NCBI GenBank assembly: GCA_944323445.1
Contig: CALUSM010000020.1
Coordinates: forward strand, 1-49,636
Length of the DNA stretch: 49,636 bases
DNA from: an uncultured Bacteroidales bacterium
Lineage (GTDB): Bacteria; Bacteroidota; Bacteroidia; Bacteroidales; UBA932
Direction: 5' to 3'
Shown in pieces: positions 1-7,661 of the stretch (the first letter of the stretch is position 1; each line of letters begins with the position of its first letter). The position numbers were made by a program, and so were the translations under genes. The notes below the pieces were generated by a model. That model searched no databases and had not been told where the DNA came from. It saw nothing but the letters and a program-made list of their open reading frames with translations.

Positions 1-129
1 GGGTGGATTACACCGGATCAGCTCCGTGAGACAGCCAGGCCCATGATTAAGAACCAGTACGGACAGTATCTGCTGCGTATCGCGGACGAGATGGAGCAGA
101 GGGAGGCCAGGAAACATCAAAGTAAATAA
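1..129 (+). CDS. rmlA: RmlA, glucose-1-phosphate thymidylyltransferase, 3' end only
   Basis: Only the last 42 codons are inside the window, read in frame 1 and ending TAA at 127-129. The visible tail contains GWITPDQL followed by [13 protein letters not shown]. This matches the C-terminal helix region of RmlA/RfbA, where a KxxYGQYLL-type segment is typical. RmlA couples glucose-1-phosphate and dTTP to dTDP-glucose in the cytoplasm. The next gene, rmlB, starts 11 bases downstream and uses that product, which supports the call. The catalytic nucleotidyltransferase core lies upstream of the window and cannot be inspected. Confidence 0.85.
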   Translation, partial: GWITPDQLRETARPMIKNQYGQYLLRIADEMEQREARKHQSK

Positions 130-140
130 TTGTCTATTCA

Positions 141-1253
141 ATGGAATACAAACGCAATATACTGATAACCGGCGGCGCCGGCTTCATCGGAAGTCACGTC
201 GTCCGCCTTTTCGTGAACAAATATCCGGAGTACCGGATAGTGAACCTGGACAAGCTGACCTACGCGGGCAACCTGGCCAACCTCAGGGACATCGAGCATG
301 CCCCTAACTACGTGTTCGTGCGCGCCGACATCTGCGACTTCGGGACGGTCTGCGGCGTCTTCGAGAAATACGGCATCGACGGCGTGATCCACCTGGCTGC
401 CGAGAGCCACGTGGACCGCTCCATCAAGGACCCGTTCACCTTCGCGAGGACCAATGTCCTTGGCACCCTGTCGATGCTTCAGGCGGCCAAGCATTACTGG
501 AACGGCGGGTGGGAGGGCAAGCTGTTCTACCACATCTCGACGGACGAGGTGTACGGTGCCCTGGAACTGACCCATCCCGAGGGTGTTCACTCTGACGTCA
601 GCGCCCACGAGGTGTACGGTGACGAGTTCTTCCGTGAGACGACCCGGTACAGCCCCCACAGCCCTTACAGCGCGTCGAAGGCCTCCTCGGACCACTTCGT
701 GCGTGCCTTCCACGACACCTACGGCATGCCGACTATAGTTACGAACTGCTCTAACAACTACGGTCCGTACCAGTTCCCGGAGAAGCTGATACCTCTTTTC
801 ATCAACAATATCCGGCACCGCAGGCCGTTACCTGTGTACGGCAAGGGCGAGAACGTGCGCGACTGGCTTTACGTGGAGGACCACGCGAGGGCCATCGACC
901 TCATTTTCCACGAGGGGAAGGTGGCCGATACGTACAACATCGGCGGTTTCAACGAGTGGAAGAACATCGACCTGATAAAGGTCATCATCAAGACCGTGGA
1001 CCGTATCCTGGGCAACCCGGAGGGATATTCGGAGAGCCTGATAACCTACGTTACGGACCGTGCGGGCCACGACCTGCGCTACGCGATAGACGCCACGAAA
1101 CTTCACCGCGAGCTGGGCTGGAGCCCGAGCCTCCAGTTCGAGGAGGGCATCGACCGGACGGTGCGCTGGTACCTTGAGAACCAGGCGTGGATGGACAGCA
1201 TCACCTCCGGAGAGTACGAGAAGTACTACGAGGACATGTATGGCAATAGATAA
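141..1253 (+). CDS. rmlB: dTDP-glucose 4,6-dehydratase RmlB
   Basis: A 370-residue short-chain dehydrogenase/reductase-type enzyme that converts dTDP-glucose to dTDP-4-keto-6-deoxyglucose. Seen: the NAD-binding glycine motif GGAGFIGSH near residue 10, the HLAAESHVDRS segment, HISTDEVYG with the Asp-Glu pair that drives dehydration, and the YSASK catalytic Tyr/Lys pair. Length is normal for the family. It follows rmlA by 11 bases and precedes a flippase by 8 bases, so all are probably one transcript. No rmlC or rmlD follows. The 4-keto product may instead feed the aminotransferase at 2718, giving an amino-dideoxy sugar rather than rhamnose; this is inference, because the upstream part of the locus is not visible. 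Confidence 0.96.
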   Translation: MEYKRNILITGGAGFIGSHVVRLFVNKYPEYRIVNLDKLTYAGNLANLRDIEHAPNYVFVRADICDFGTVCGVFEKYGIDGVIHLAAESHVDRSIKDPFTFARTNVLGTLSMLQAAKHYWNGGWEGKLFYHISTDEVYGALELTHPEGVHSDVSAHEVYGDEFFRETTRYSPHSPYSASKASSDHFVRAFHDTYGMPTIVTNCSNNYGPYQFPEKLIPLFINNIRHRRPLPVYGKGENVRDWLYVEDHARAIDLIFHEGKVADTYNIGGFNEWKNIDLIKVIIKTVDRILGNPEGYSESLITYVTDRAGHDLRYAIDATKLHRELGWSPSLQFEEGIDRTVRWYLENQAWMDSITSGEYEKYYEDMYGNR

Positions 1254-1261
1254 AACCAGCA

Positions 1262-2713
1262 GTGGCGGAATCGCTTAAGAAAAAGACAGTCCGCGGTACC
1301 TTCTGGAGTGCCGTGGACAGCGTGTCGAGCCAGGGTGTGACCTTCCTAGTGGGCCTTGTTCTGGCGCGTCTGCTGACCCCGCATGAGTACGGCCTGATAG
1401 GCTATATCATGATCCTGGTTGCGGTGTTCAACAGCATCGTGGACAGCGGCTTCTCGAACGCCCTGATCCGCAAGAAGGACGCCGGCGAGACGGACTACAG
1501 CACTGCGTTCATCTTCAACCTGGCAGTGAGCCTGGTGATGGTGGCGTCGATGATACTGGTGGCCGGCCCTTTCAGCAGGTTCTTCAAGGAACCCCAGCTG
1601 GTGCCGCTGGTGCGCGTGATGTCCGTGATCGTACTCATCAATGCGCTGGCACTGATACAGAGGACGCGCCTGGTCAAGAACGTGGACTTCAAGACGCAGA
1701 CAAAAGCCTCCCTGACCTCTTCGATAACCAGCGGTGCCGTCGGTCTGGCTATGGCCTTCGGCGGCCTGGGCGTATGGAGCCTGGTGGGGCAGCAGATATC
1801 CAGGCAGCTGGTTAACACCGTCTGCCTGTGGATACTAAACAGGTGGAAGCCCTCGTGGCAGTTCTCGCGGTCATCGTTCAGGGAACTGTTCGGATTCGGC
1901 TGGAAGCTTCTGGTGTCTGGCCTTATCGACACGGTGTGGAAGGAGATCTACCAGCTTGTGATAGGCAAGTGCTACTCCACGTCTACCCTGGGGCAGTATA
2001 CGCGCGGCAAGCAGTTCTCTGACATCTTCTCGTCGAACATGACCTCGATAGTGCAGCGGGTGAGCTATCCGGTTCTTAGTTCCATTCAGGATGAGAAGGG
2101 TCGGATGAAGGCGGGTTACCGCAAGATTATCCGGACCACGATGCTGGCATCATTCGTACTGCTGTTCGGCCTGTCCGCAGTGTCGGAGTCGCTGCTGACG
2201 GTGCTCATTGGCCCCCAGTGGAAGGAGGCCGCCCATTATCTTCAGATAATCTGCTTCGCGGCGTCGCTGTATCCTCTCCATGCCATCAACCTGAACATGC
2301 TTCAGGTGCAGGGGAGGTCAGACCTGTTCCTGAAACTGGAGATAGTGAAGAAGATCATCGCCGTCGGACCACTGTTGCTTGGAATCTTCCTGAACATCGA
2401 CTGGATGCTGTGGGGCTCGTTGGTTACAGGCATCATAGCGTACTGGCTCAACTCCAGATACTCGGGAAAACTTATCGGCTACTCCATGTGGGCACAGATA
2501 AAGGACATCCTCCCATCTTTCGGCGTAGCCGCCGTAATGTGCGCCTGTGTCTTCGCGCTTACTCTGCTTGACATGCCGCCTGTATGGATGCTCCTCATCC
2601 AGCTGTGTATAGGCGCAGTTATAGTAATCGGCCTCAGCGAGGCTTTCCGCCTGCCTGAATACATTGAAATCAAGGATACCGTATTCGGAATCCTCAGAAG
2701 AAACAAGAAATAA
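1262..2713 (+). CDS. Wzx-type polysaccharide flippase (MOP superfamily, WzxC-like)
   Basis: A 483-residue integral membrane protein that would flip undecaprenyl-linked repeat units across the inner membrane. The N-terminus (KKKTVRGTFWSAVDSVSSQG, then LVLARLLTPHEYGLIGY) is typical of the PST/WzxC flippase family. Multiple hydrophobic segments follow to the C-terminus, with a charged RKxDAGETDYSTAF cytoplasmic stretch near residue 70. The start is GTG at 1262; no ATG lies between the rmlB stop (1253) and the conserved N-terminus. The stop at 2713 is 4 bases before the aminotransferase ATG, so translation is probably coupled. Substrate specificity cannot be read from the sequence. Confidence 0.9.
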   Translation: MAESLKKKTVRGTFWSAVDSVSSQGVTFLVGLVLARLLTPHEYGLIGYIMILVAVFNSIVDSGFSNALIRKKDAGETDYSTAFIFNLAVSLVMVASMILVAGPFSRFFKEPQLVPLVRVMSVIVLINALALIQRTRLVKNVDFKTQTKASLTSSITSGAVGLAMAFGGLGVWSLVGQQISRQLVNTVCLWILNRWKPSWQFSRSSFRELFGFGWKLLVSGLIDTVWKEIYQLVIGKCYSTSTLGQYTRGKQFSDIFSSNMTSIVQRVSYPVLSSIQDEKGRMKAGYRKIIRTTMLASFVLLFGLSAVSESLLTVLIGPQWKEAAHYLQIICFAASLYPLHAINLNMLQVQGRSDLFLKLEIVKKIIAVGPLLLGIFLNIDWMLWGSLVTGIIAYWLNSRYSGKLIGYSMWAQIKDILPSFGVAAVMCACVFALTLLDMPPVWMLLIQLCIGAVIVIGLSEAFRLPEYIEIKDTVFGILRRNKK

Positions 2714-2717
2714 AACG

Positions 2718-3827
2718 ATGGACAACACTCAGATAACCGTCACGTCCCCGCTCCTTCCAGACCTGGACGAACTCGACGCGTACATCAGGGACATATGGTC
2801 CCGCAAGTGGATTACCAACAACGGCTTTTATCACAAGGAACTGGAGAAAGCTCTGTGTGAGTATCTAAAAGTTCCATACGTCAGCCTTTTTACCAACGGA
2901 ACCCTGCCTCTGATGACAGCCCTCCAGGCCCTGCGCATCACGGGCGAGGTCATAACCACGCCTTTCAGCTTCGTTGCGACAACCCACTCTCTTTGGTGGA
3001 ACGGCATCAAGCCGGTGTTCGTGGACATCGACCCGTCTAACTGCGGCATCAACCCGGACTGCATCGAGGCTGCGATAACTCCGCGGACCACGGCCATCAT
3101 GCCTGTTCATTGCTATGGCAAGCCGTGTGATACGAAGCGAATACAGAACATAGCCGACAAGTACGGCCTGAAGGTTATCTATGACGCGGCCCACGCCTTT
3201 GGCGTGGAGGTGGACGGCGAGGGCATCCTTAACGCGGGCGACATGTCCACGCTCAGCTTCCACGCGACGAAGGTGTACAACACGATAGAGGGCGGCGCTC
3301 TGGTGACACACGATGCGAAGACCAAGCAGCGCATAGACTACCTCAAGAACTTCGGCTTTGCCGGTGAGGTCACAGTCGTTGCTCCCGGCATCAACGGGAA
3401 GATGGACGAGGTTCGTTCTGCCGTGGGTCTTATCAACCTCAAACATGTTGATGAGGCCATCGATGCAAGACACAAGGTGGCCATCGCATACCGCGAGGGA
3501 CTTAAAGATATTCCCGGCATCTCGTACTTCGAGGACATGCCGGGCGTTCGTCACAATTACTCGTACTTCCCGATCTTCGTGGACTCGGAGCAGTACGGCA
3601 TGACCAGGGATGAGCTGTACGAAAAGTTGAAGTCAAGAAATATCTACGGCCGCAGATACTTCTATCCATTGATCAGCGAATTCTCGACGTATAGAGGCCT
3701 GGAGTCCGCGACTAGGGAGAACCTCCCTGTCGCCCACCGCATAGCGGAGCAGGTCATCTGCCTTCCGATGCATCATCAGCTGACCGTGGAGGATGTGGAA
3801 AGGGTGCTGGACGCAGTCCGTGTCTGA
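2718..3827 (+). CDS. DegT/DnrJ/EryC1/StrS-family sugar-nucleotide aminotransferase
   Basis: A 369-residue PLP-dependent aminotransferase. Seen: TNGTLPLMTALQAL (PLP phosphate site), TPFSFVATTHSL, the DAAHAFGV aspartate that contacts the PLP nitrogen, and LSFHATKVYNTIEGG containing the Schiff-base lysine. The ATG at 2718 is chosen because it directly follows the flippase stop and gives the family-typical N-terminus. An upstream TTG at 2664 would overlap the flippase by 50 bases and adds unrelated residues. Resemblance to VioA/FdtB-type enzymes, together with rmlA and rmlB, suggests it aminates a dTDP-keto-6-deoxyhexose. Regiochemistry (C3 or C4) is not decided by what can be seen. Confidence 0.9.
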   Translation: MDNTQITVTSPLLPDLDELDAYIRDIWSRKWITNNGFYHKELEKALCEYLKVPYVSLFTNGTLPLMTALQALRITGEVITTPFSFVATTHSLWWNGIKPVFVDIDPSNCGINPDCIEAAITPRTTAIMPVHCYGKPCDTKRIQNIADKYGLKVIYDAAHAFGVEVDGEGILNAGDMSTLSFHATKVYNTIEGGALVTHDAKTKQRIDYLKNFGFAGEVTVVAPGINGKMDEVRSAVGLINLKHVDEAIDARHKVAIAYREGLKDIPGISYFEDMPGVRHNYSYFPIFVDSEQYGMTRDELYEKLKSRNIYGRRYFYPLISEFSTYRGLESATRENLPVAHRIAEQVICLPMHHQLTVEDVERVLDAVRV

Positions 3828-3870
3828 AAAGTTTTTACGGAAGTGGTTTTTTAGTTTCATTGAAAGTTAA

Positions 3871-3878
3871 TAACTTTG
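3871..3878 (+). promoter_or_regulatory. Putative promoter -7 element for the toxin-antitoxin pair
   Basis: TAACTTTG is an exact match to the Bacteroidota -7 consensus TAnnTTTG. It lies 15 bases upstream of the ATG at 3894. About 20 bases further upstream there is only a T-run rather than a clear TTTG. Its position supports the ATG at 3894 over a TTG at 3876, which lies inside the element. Confidence 0.4.
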
Positions 3879-3893
3879 CAAAAACTGAAAGAT

Positions 3894-4286
3894 ATGGAAA
3901 AGCGGCAGCATGTAGAAGATAGGAGTATCAGCACGGGCCTTGTAAACGAGTCTGAGGTTACGTATGCCCGCCAGAGCAGGAGGTCAAGGATAGGGAAGGA
4001 CGTTTTGCAGCCTGGCGTCACCGACCACACCAAGGAGAAGGCAGCCGCTTGGAGGAGGCAGATAGATGAGTTTATCGCGGAGAGAAACCGGATACACGAA
4101 ACAGGAGATATTGCAGCCCGGAAAGACTGGGCACGGCGTATGGAGGCTTTCATGAGGGAAGAAAACACCATGGAGCGCCGGTTGGAGAGAATAGACTGGT
4201 CTTTGGAGCAGATCCGTAGAGGAGAGTATATGACGGCCGAGGAGGCCGACGAGGCGGTGAGGAGGGCTCTGCCATGGCTGAGGTGA
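3894..4286 (+). CDS. Small charged protein, probable antitoxin of a RelE/ParE-type pair
   Basis: A 130-residue, highly charged, probably helical protein with no family I recognise. Its N-terminal half is low in hydrophobics (SRRSRIGKDVLQPGVTD). The C-terminal half is Arg/Glu-rich and likely coiled-coil (ARRMEAFMREENTMERRL). The role is inferred from position: its last 13 bases overlap the start of a recognisable RelE/ParE-like toxin, the usual arrangement for type II modules. No clear DNA-binding fold (ribbon-helix-helix, HTH, Phd/YefM) is visible, so it could instead be an unrelated helper. The ATG at 3894 is preferred because a promoter element ends at 3878. Confidence 0.5.
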   Translation: MEKRQHVEDRSISTGLVNESEVTYARQSRRSRIGKDVLQPGVTDHTKEKAAAWRRQIDEFIAERNRIHETGDIAARKDWARRMEAFMREENTMERRLERIDWSLEQIRRGEYMTAEEADEAVRRALPWLR

Positions 4287-4618
4287 TATGGTCGGATAAT
4301 GCAACAAGATTGCGTATCTCCACTTTGGAATACGGTGCTGACACATTCGGGCAAAAATTAGCAGAGAAACTGGACATCGCTTTTAAAACGTACAGTGGAC
4401 TGCTGTCCTCGCATCCGCTTCTCGGGCACCGCGAGTCTCTGCTCAGACACAGGACTGACTACATATTCCGAAGCATACTCGTGCACAGAAACTATAAACT
4501 GATATACGTTCTGGAACCAGAAGACATAGAGACTGCGGAGAGAGTCCTGATAATAGACATCTGGGACACCCGCATGGATCCGGACTTCCTTGCTGCAAGG
4601 ATACCTGCGGTAAAGTAA
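4274..4618 (+). CDS. RelE/ParE-family toxin
   Basis: A 114-residue protein with the RelE/ParE toxin pattern. The N-terminus has a WSDNATRLRISTLEYG helix, followed by LAEKLDIAFKTY and an LLSSHPLLGHRE loop. The C-terminal beta sheet reads YIFRSILVHRNYKLIY and ends ERVLIIDIWDTRMDPDFLA. The Ile-Asp-x-Trp-Asp-Thr-Arg segment is characteristic of Bacteroidales members of this family. Such toxins either cleave ribosome-bound mRNA (RelE) or poison gyrase (ParE); which applies here cannot be told. It overlaps the upstream presumed antitoxin by 13 bases. It sits between polysaccharide genes next to decayed gene fragments, suggesting an acquired module. Confidence 0.75.
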   Translation: MAEVIWSDNATRLRISTLEYGADTFGQKLAEKLDIAFKTYSGLLSSHPLLGHRESLLRHRTDYIFRSILVHRNYKLIYVLEPEDIETAERVLIIDIWDTRMDPDFLAARIPAVK

Positions 4619-4645
4619 ATATCATTCTAAAATCTAAATTCTATT

Positions 4646-4750
4646 ATGCCCCGGCGCAAGCTTATGCTGCTGGGCGGGCTGCGTTACTTGCTGCCCGTCA
4701 GAATGTCTCTGGCATCTCGGTGTTCGCGGATAGACCTATATATTATGTGA
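4646..4750 (+). pseudogene. Possible 5' remnant of an ATP-grasp family gene
   Basis: An ATG at 4646 opens an 18-codon stretch reading KLMLLGGLRYLLPV. This resembles the first strand and loop of ATP-grasp (carbamoyl-phosphate-synthase-like) proteins common in Bacteroides polysaccharide loci. After the Val codon at 4697-4699 the resemblance ends and the frame stops at TGA 4748-4750. The family's expected continuation (an IEAAHKLG-type helix) is absent. I read it as the stub of a gene whose body was deleted, leaving the glycosyltransferase fragment behind it. The similarity is short and recalled rather than computed, so it may be chance. Confidence 0.35.
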
Positions 4751-4758
4751 TTATGTAG

Positions 4759-5436
4759 AATCAAAATAGGTTTAAGAATCGTGAAAAGTTACATATTATT
4801 CCTAATTTTGTAGATACTGAATTATATCATTCTGGTATTTCTTCAGATATACTTGATAGCAAGATCTTCCATAAATCAAACAGCATTAAGTTATTATATG
4901 CAGGAAATATAGGTTTTGCCCAAGATTGGGAAACATTGATATGCCTTGTAAAGAAATGTAAAAATCTGAATATTGAATTTTTTGTTATTGGCGAAGGTGT
5001 TAAAAAGATTGAATTAGAAGAGTATAAAGAATTATTGAGTCTTGATAAACTTCATATCATTCCGTACCAACCTCGAAACATGATGCCGGCAATACTCGCA
5101 TATTCAGATATACAGTTCATATTTATGAACCGTGAGATGGAAATGCAGGGATTTCCTTCTAAGGTATATACCATAATGGCATGTGGACGTCCCCTTCTCG
5201 TATCATCAGGTGTAGGGACACCTATTGTCAATTTTCTGTCTTCATTAAATTGTGCGCAATTGATAACCGATTATGATATTGAGGTGAAGACGGATAAAAT
5301 GGTAGAGTGGTTAAGTCATGTGACAAAGGTAGAACTGCTACGAATGGGGAAATTAGGCGAAGAAATTATCAAGCAGTATTACTCGAAAGAAATAGTAACT
5401 AAACAATATATTGATTTAATCGATAGTTTGTTATGA
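4759..5436 (+). pseudogene. 5'-truncated GT4-family glycosyltransferase (WbuB-like C-terminal domain)
   Basis: The frame is open from 4759 (after TAG 4756-4758) to TGA 5434-5436, about 225 codons. It begins inside the interdomain linker of a GT-B glycosyltransferase: LHIIPNFVDTELYH, then LLYAGNIGFAQDWETL (first strand and helix of the C-terminal Rossmann domain), then FPSKVYTIMACGRPLLVSS in the nucleotide-sugar site. The N-terminal acceptor-binding domain of roughly 170 residues is missing, and only about 140 bases separate it from the toxin gene. No credible ATG opens the frame. The stretch is strikingly AT-rich beside GC-rich neighbours. The stop overlaps the next gene's ATG (ATGA at 5433-5436), so it was once part of a working operon with the epimerase. 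Confidence 0.8.
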
Positions 5437-6374
5437 ACATACTTATCACCGGCATCCACGGCTTCGTCGGCACCAGCTTGGTGAAGGCCCTGGCCCCGAA
5501 ACACACAATCTACGGAGTTGATATCATCGCGCCTGAGAAGGAGGGAGTGGTGCGGACATATTCGTGGGAGGAGCTGGACAGGGGGGAGGTGTCCGTGGCG
5601 GATGTGGTCATCCATCTGGCGGGGAAGGCGCACGATACTAAGAACGAGGCGAAGGCGGAGGTGTATTTTAAGGTCAATACTGGATTGACGGAAAAGATAT
5701 TCGACTGGTTCAAGCGGTCGGGAAGCGGGAAGTTCGTGTTTTTCAGTACGGCGAAGGCGGCGGCAGACAGGGTGGACGGGGTGCTGACGGAGGACGTGGA
5801 GCCGGCACCGGTCGGGCCGTACGGGGAGAGCAAGATAGCGGCTGAGAAGTACATTCTGAGCGGTGTGGACGGGCTGAAGGAGGGGCAGCTGTATTATATC
5901 CTGCGGCCCTGCATGATCCACGGACCTGGAAACAAGGGCAACCTCAATCTGCTTTACAGTGTGGTGTCTAAGGGTATACCCTGGCCGCTGGGGGCATTTG
6001 ACAACAGGAGGACATTCACGTCAATCGACAACCTGTCGTTTATAATAGAGTCTCTGATTGAGAAGGATATCCCATCCGGCATCTATAACATCGGGGATGA
6101 TGTTCCGGTGTCCACTAACGAGTTGATAGAGATCATCTGCCGCACTCTCGGAAAGAAGCCGCATATCTGGCATCTGAGCAGGGGGCTGATGACTTTCTGC
6201 GCGAAGATGGGAACGGTGCTGCATCTGCCTCTTAACGAGGAACGTCTCCGCAAACTGACGGAGAACTATGTGTCGTCGAATGAGAAGATTAAGCGGGCTG
6301 TCGGTGTGGAGCGGCTGCCGGTGGATGCCCGTGACGGCATAAGGAAAACTATTGAGTCTTTTGTGGAACGTTAG
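5433..6374 (+). CDS. NAD-dependent sugar-nucleotide epimerase/reductase (WbpV-like)
   Basis: A 313-residue extended short-chain dehydrogenase. Seen: MNILITGIHGFVGTSL (a G-x-x-G-x-x-G variant of the nucleotide-binding loop), VVIHLAGKAHDT, FFSTAKA carrying the catalytic Ser/Thr region, and YGESKIAAEKY with the catalytic Tyr and Lys. Proteins of this type sit next to WbpL-like transferases in Pseudomonas and Bacteroides O-antigen loci, where they reduce or epimerise a UDP-N-acetyl-hexosamine derivative for the first sugar of the repeat. Here that partner is at 7662, separated by an inverted ATPase gene. The ATG overlaps the stop of the truncated glycosyltransferase. The 3' end overlaps the convergent ATPase by 4 bases. 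Confidence 0.85.
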   Translation: MNILITGIHGFVGTSLVKALAPKHTIYGVDIIAPEKEGVVRTYSWEELDRGEVSVADVVIHLAGKAHDTKNEAKAEVYFKVNTGLTEKIFDWFKRSGSGKFVFFSTAKAAADRVDGVLTEDVEPAPVGPYGESKIAAEKYILSGVDGLKEGQLYYILRPCMIHGPGNKGNLNLLYSVVSKGIPWPLGAFDNRRTFTSIDNLSFIIESLIEKDIPSGIYNIGDDVPVSTNELIEIICRTLGKKPHIWHLSRGLMTFCAKMGTVLHLPLNEERLRKLTENYVSSNEKIKRAVGVERLPVDARDGIRKTIESFVER

Positions 6375-7579
6375 AATTCCATCAGGAACTTTCGTACCGG
6401 CACGATGCGTATGCCCTCGTAAGAGACACCTGTGCATGGATCTCCGGTGACTATTATCTTTGGATAGTTGTCTTTTATTTTCAGCAGATTTCCTGCTTCT
6501 CTCCGTGCGGTTTCCTCATCATCGATACGCAGTGATACCTGAATGTAGGTGAGTTCGTGGTCTTTCTCGCAGATGAAGTCTATTTCCTGAGCGCCTGCAT
6601 ATCCGACACGGACTTTGTAGTTGCGGTACAGCAGATGGTTGAATACAAGGTTTTCCAGCAGCTTGGCTCTGTCTGAAATCCGGTATCCAACGATGGTGTT
6701 GCGGATACCTAAGTTTTCAAAATAGAACTTCCATCCTATCTCGAAGATGCGTTTCCCGACTAGATCATACCGCTCTACCCTGTGAATCAGAAATGCGTTG
6801 CAGAGATATTCCGTATAGTTCTGAATCTGATTGACCGAGATGTTGGTGTGCTGGGATTTCAGATAATCACTGATGCTCTTGGCAGAGAACAGGCTGCCGG
6901 TATTGTCTGCTAGAAATCGGACAAGACGTTCGAGGAAGTCACTGCTCCGCAGATTGTACCTGCTCACTACATCGCGGAACACAATGGTGGAGTATACGCT
7001 CTTCAGGTATTCATCGACTATGTCATCCTCGAGCTGTAGGTTGACAAGATAGGGCAGTCCGCCGTATCTGATATATTTCTGCAGACTGACATCGCTGTCG
7101 TCAAGTCTGTGAAATTCCAGAAACTCTGAGTAGGAAAGACTGTATACGTCAAAAGCTACATGCCTTCCACTCAGATAAGTAGCCAGCTCGCCGGAGAGCA
7201 TCCTGGCATTGCTGCCGGTCAGGTAAATGTCGTTCATGGGAGACAACAGCAGTGAGCGGACAGCCTTCTCGAATTGAGAAACTTCCTGAATCCCGTCTAT
7301 GAAGATGTAATTGTACCCACCGTCACACAGGTGTGAAGAAATATAATCGTGAAGGTCCTCGGCAGTACGTATACCGCTGAAAGCAAAGTCCTCCATATTG
7401 ACGTAGATAATACTCGCGTCGGGTTCCTCCTGCCGGATATGTCTTATCAGTTGAAAAAGCAGAAAGCTCTTTCCTACACGTCTCTGCCCTGTCAGGACTT
7501 TGGCTATGCCTTTCCTGATAAAAGGCTTGATCCGTTCGATATAGCCTTTTCTGTCGATGAGTGAGGAAGGTAATTCCAT
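6371..7579 (-). CDS. AAA_14/DUF4143 family ATPase with altered Walker B
   Basis: A 402-residue cytoplasmic ATPase of the Bacteroidota-abundant AAA_14 plus DUF4143 type. Seen: LTGQRRVGKSFLLFQL (Walker A, near residue 30), YIFIDGIQEV (Walker B, near residue 93), LTGSNARML (sensor 1), LSYSEFLEF, and the C-terminal nuclease-like half with QEIDFICE and TYIQVSL. The family normally reads DEIQ at Walker B; here the codon at 7292-7294 is GGG, giving DGIQ, so the catalytic glutamate is lost. The function of the family is poorly known. The gene is inverted inside the polysaccharide locus, with its own promoter and upstream repeats, so it looks like an insertion. Start ATG is at 7577-7579. Confidence 0.88.
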   Translation of the reverse strand: MELPSSLIDRKGYIERIKPFIRKGIAKVLTGQRRVGKSFLLFQLIRHIRQEEPDASIIYVNMEDFAFSGIRTAEDLHDYISSHLCDGGYNYIFIDGIQEVSQFEKAVRSLLLSPMNDIYLTGSNARMLSGELATYLSGRHVAFDVYSLSYSEFLEFHRLDDSDVSLQKYIRYGGLPYLVNLQLEDDIVDEYLKSVYSTIVFRDVVSRYNLRSSDFLERLVRFLADNTGSLFSAKSISDYLKSQHTNISVNQIQNYTEYLCNAFLIHRVERYDLVGKRIFEIGWKFYFENLGIRNTIVGYRISDRAKLLENLVFNHLLYRNYKVRVGYAGAQEIDFICEKDHELTYIQVSLRIDDEETARREAGNLLKIKDNYPKIIVTGDPCTGVSYEGIRIVPVRKFLMEF

Positions 7580-7599
7580 ACGATGCTTTTAGTTATAGG

Positions 7600-7657
7600 T
7601 AAAACTTTTGGCAAATATAGCAAATATTTTAAGTATATTTAAAACTTTCGCAAAATA
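7600..7657. repeat. Pair of imperfect direct repeats upstream of the inverted ATPase
   Basis: TAAAACTTTTGGCAAATAT (7600-7618) and TAAAACTTTCGCAAAATA (7640-7657) are near copies 40 bases apart, sharing a TAAAACTTT core followed by GCAAA. The stretch is very AT-rich. The first copy contains the ATPase promoter element. They could be operator half-sites or remnants of an insertion duplication. Confidence 0.5.
7612..7619 (-). promoter_or_regulatory. Putative promoter -7 element for the ATPase gene
   Basis: On the minus strand this reads TATATTTG, an exact match to TAnnTTTG. It lies about 32 bases upstream of the ATPase ATG at 7579. No clear TTTG is found 20 bases further upstream. Confidence 0.45.
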
Positions 7658-7661
7658 AGCT

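Noticed and set aside
4641-4758. A second open frame (FYYAPAQAY..., then NVSGISVFADRP) leading into the glycosyltransferase frame with one stop
   Set aside because: It does not resemble the missing N-terminal domain of a GT4 enzyme and overlaps the ATP-grasp-like stub; I treat it as chance.
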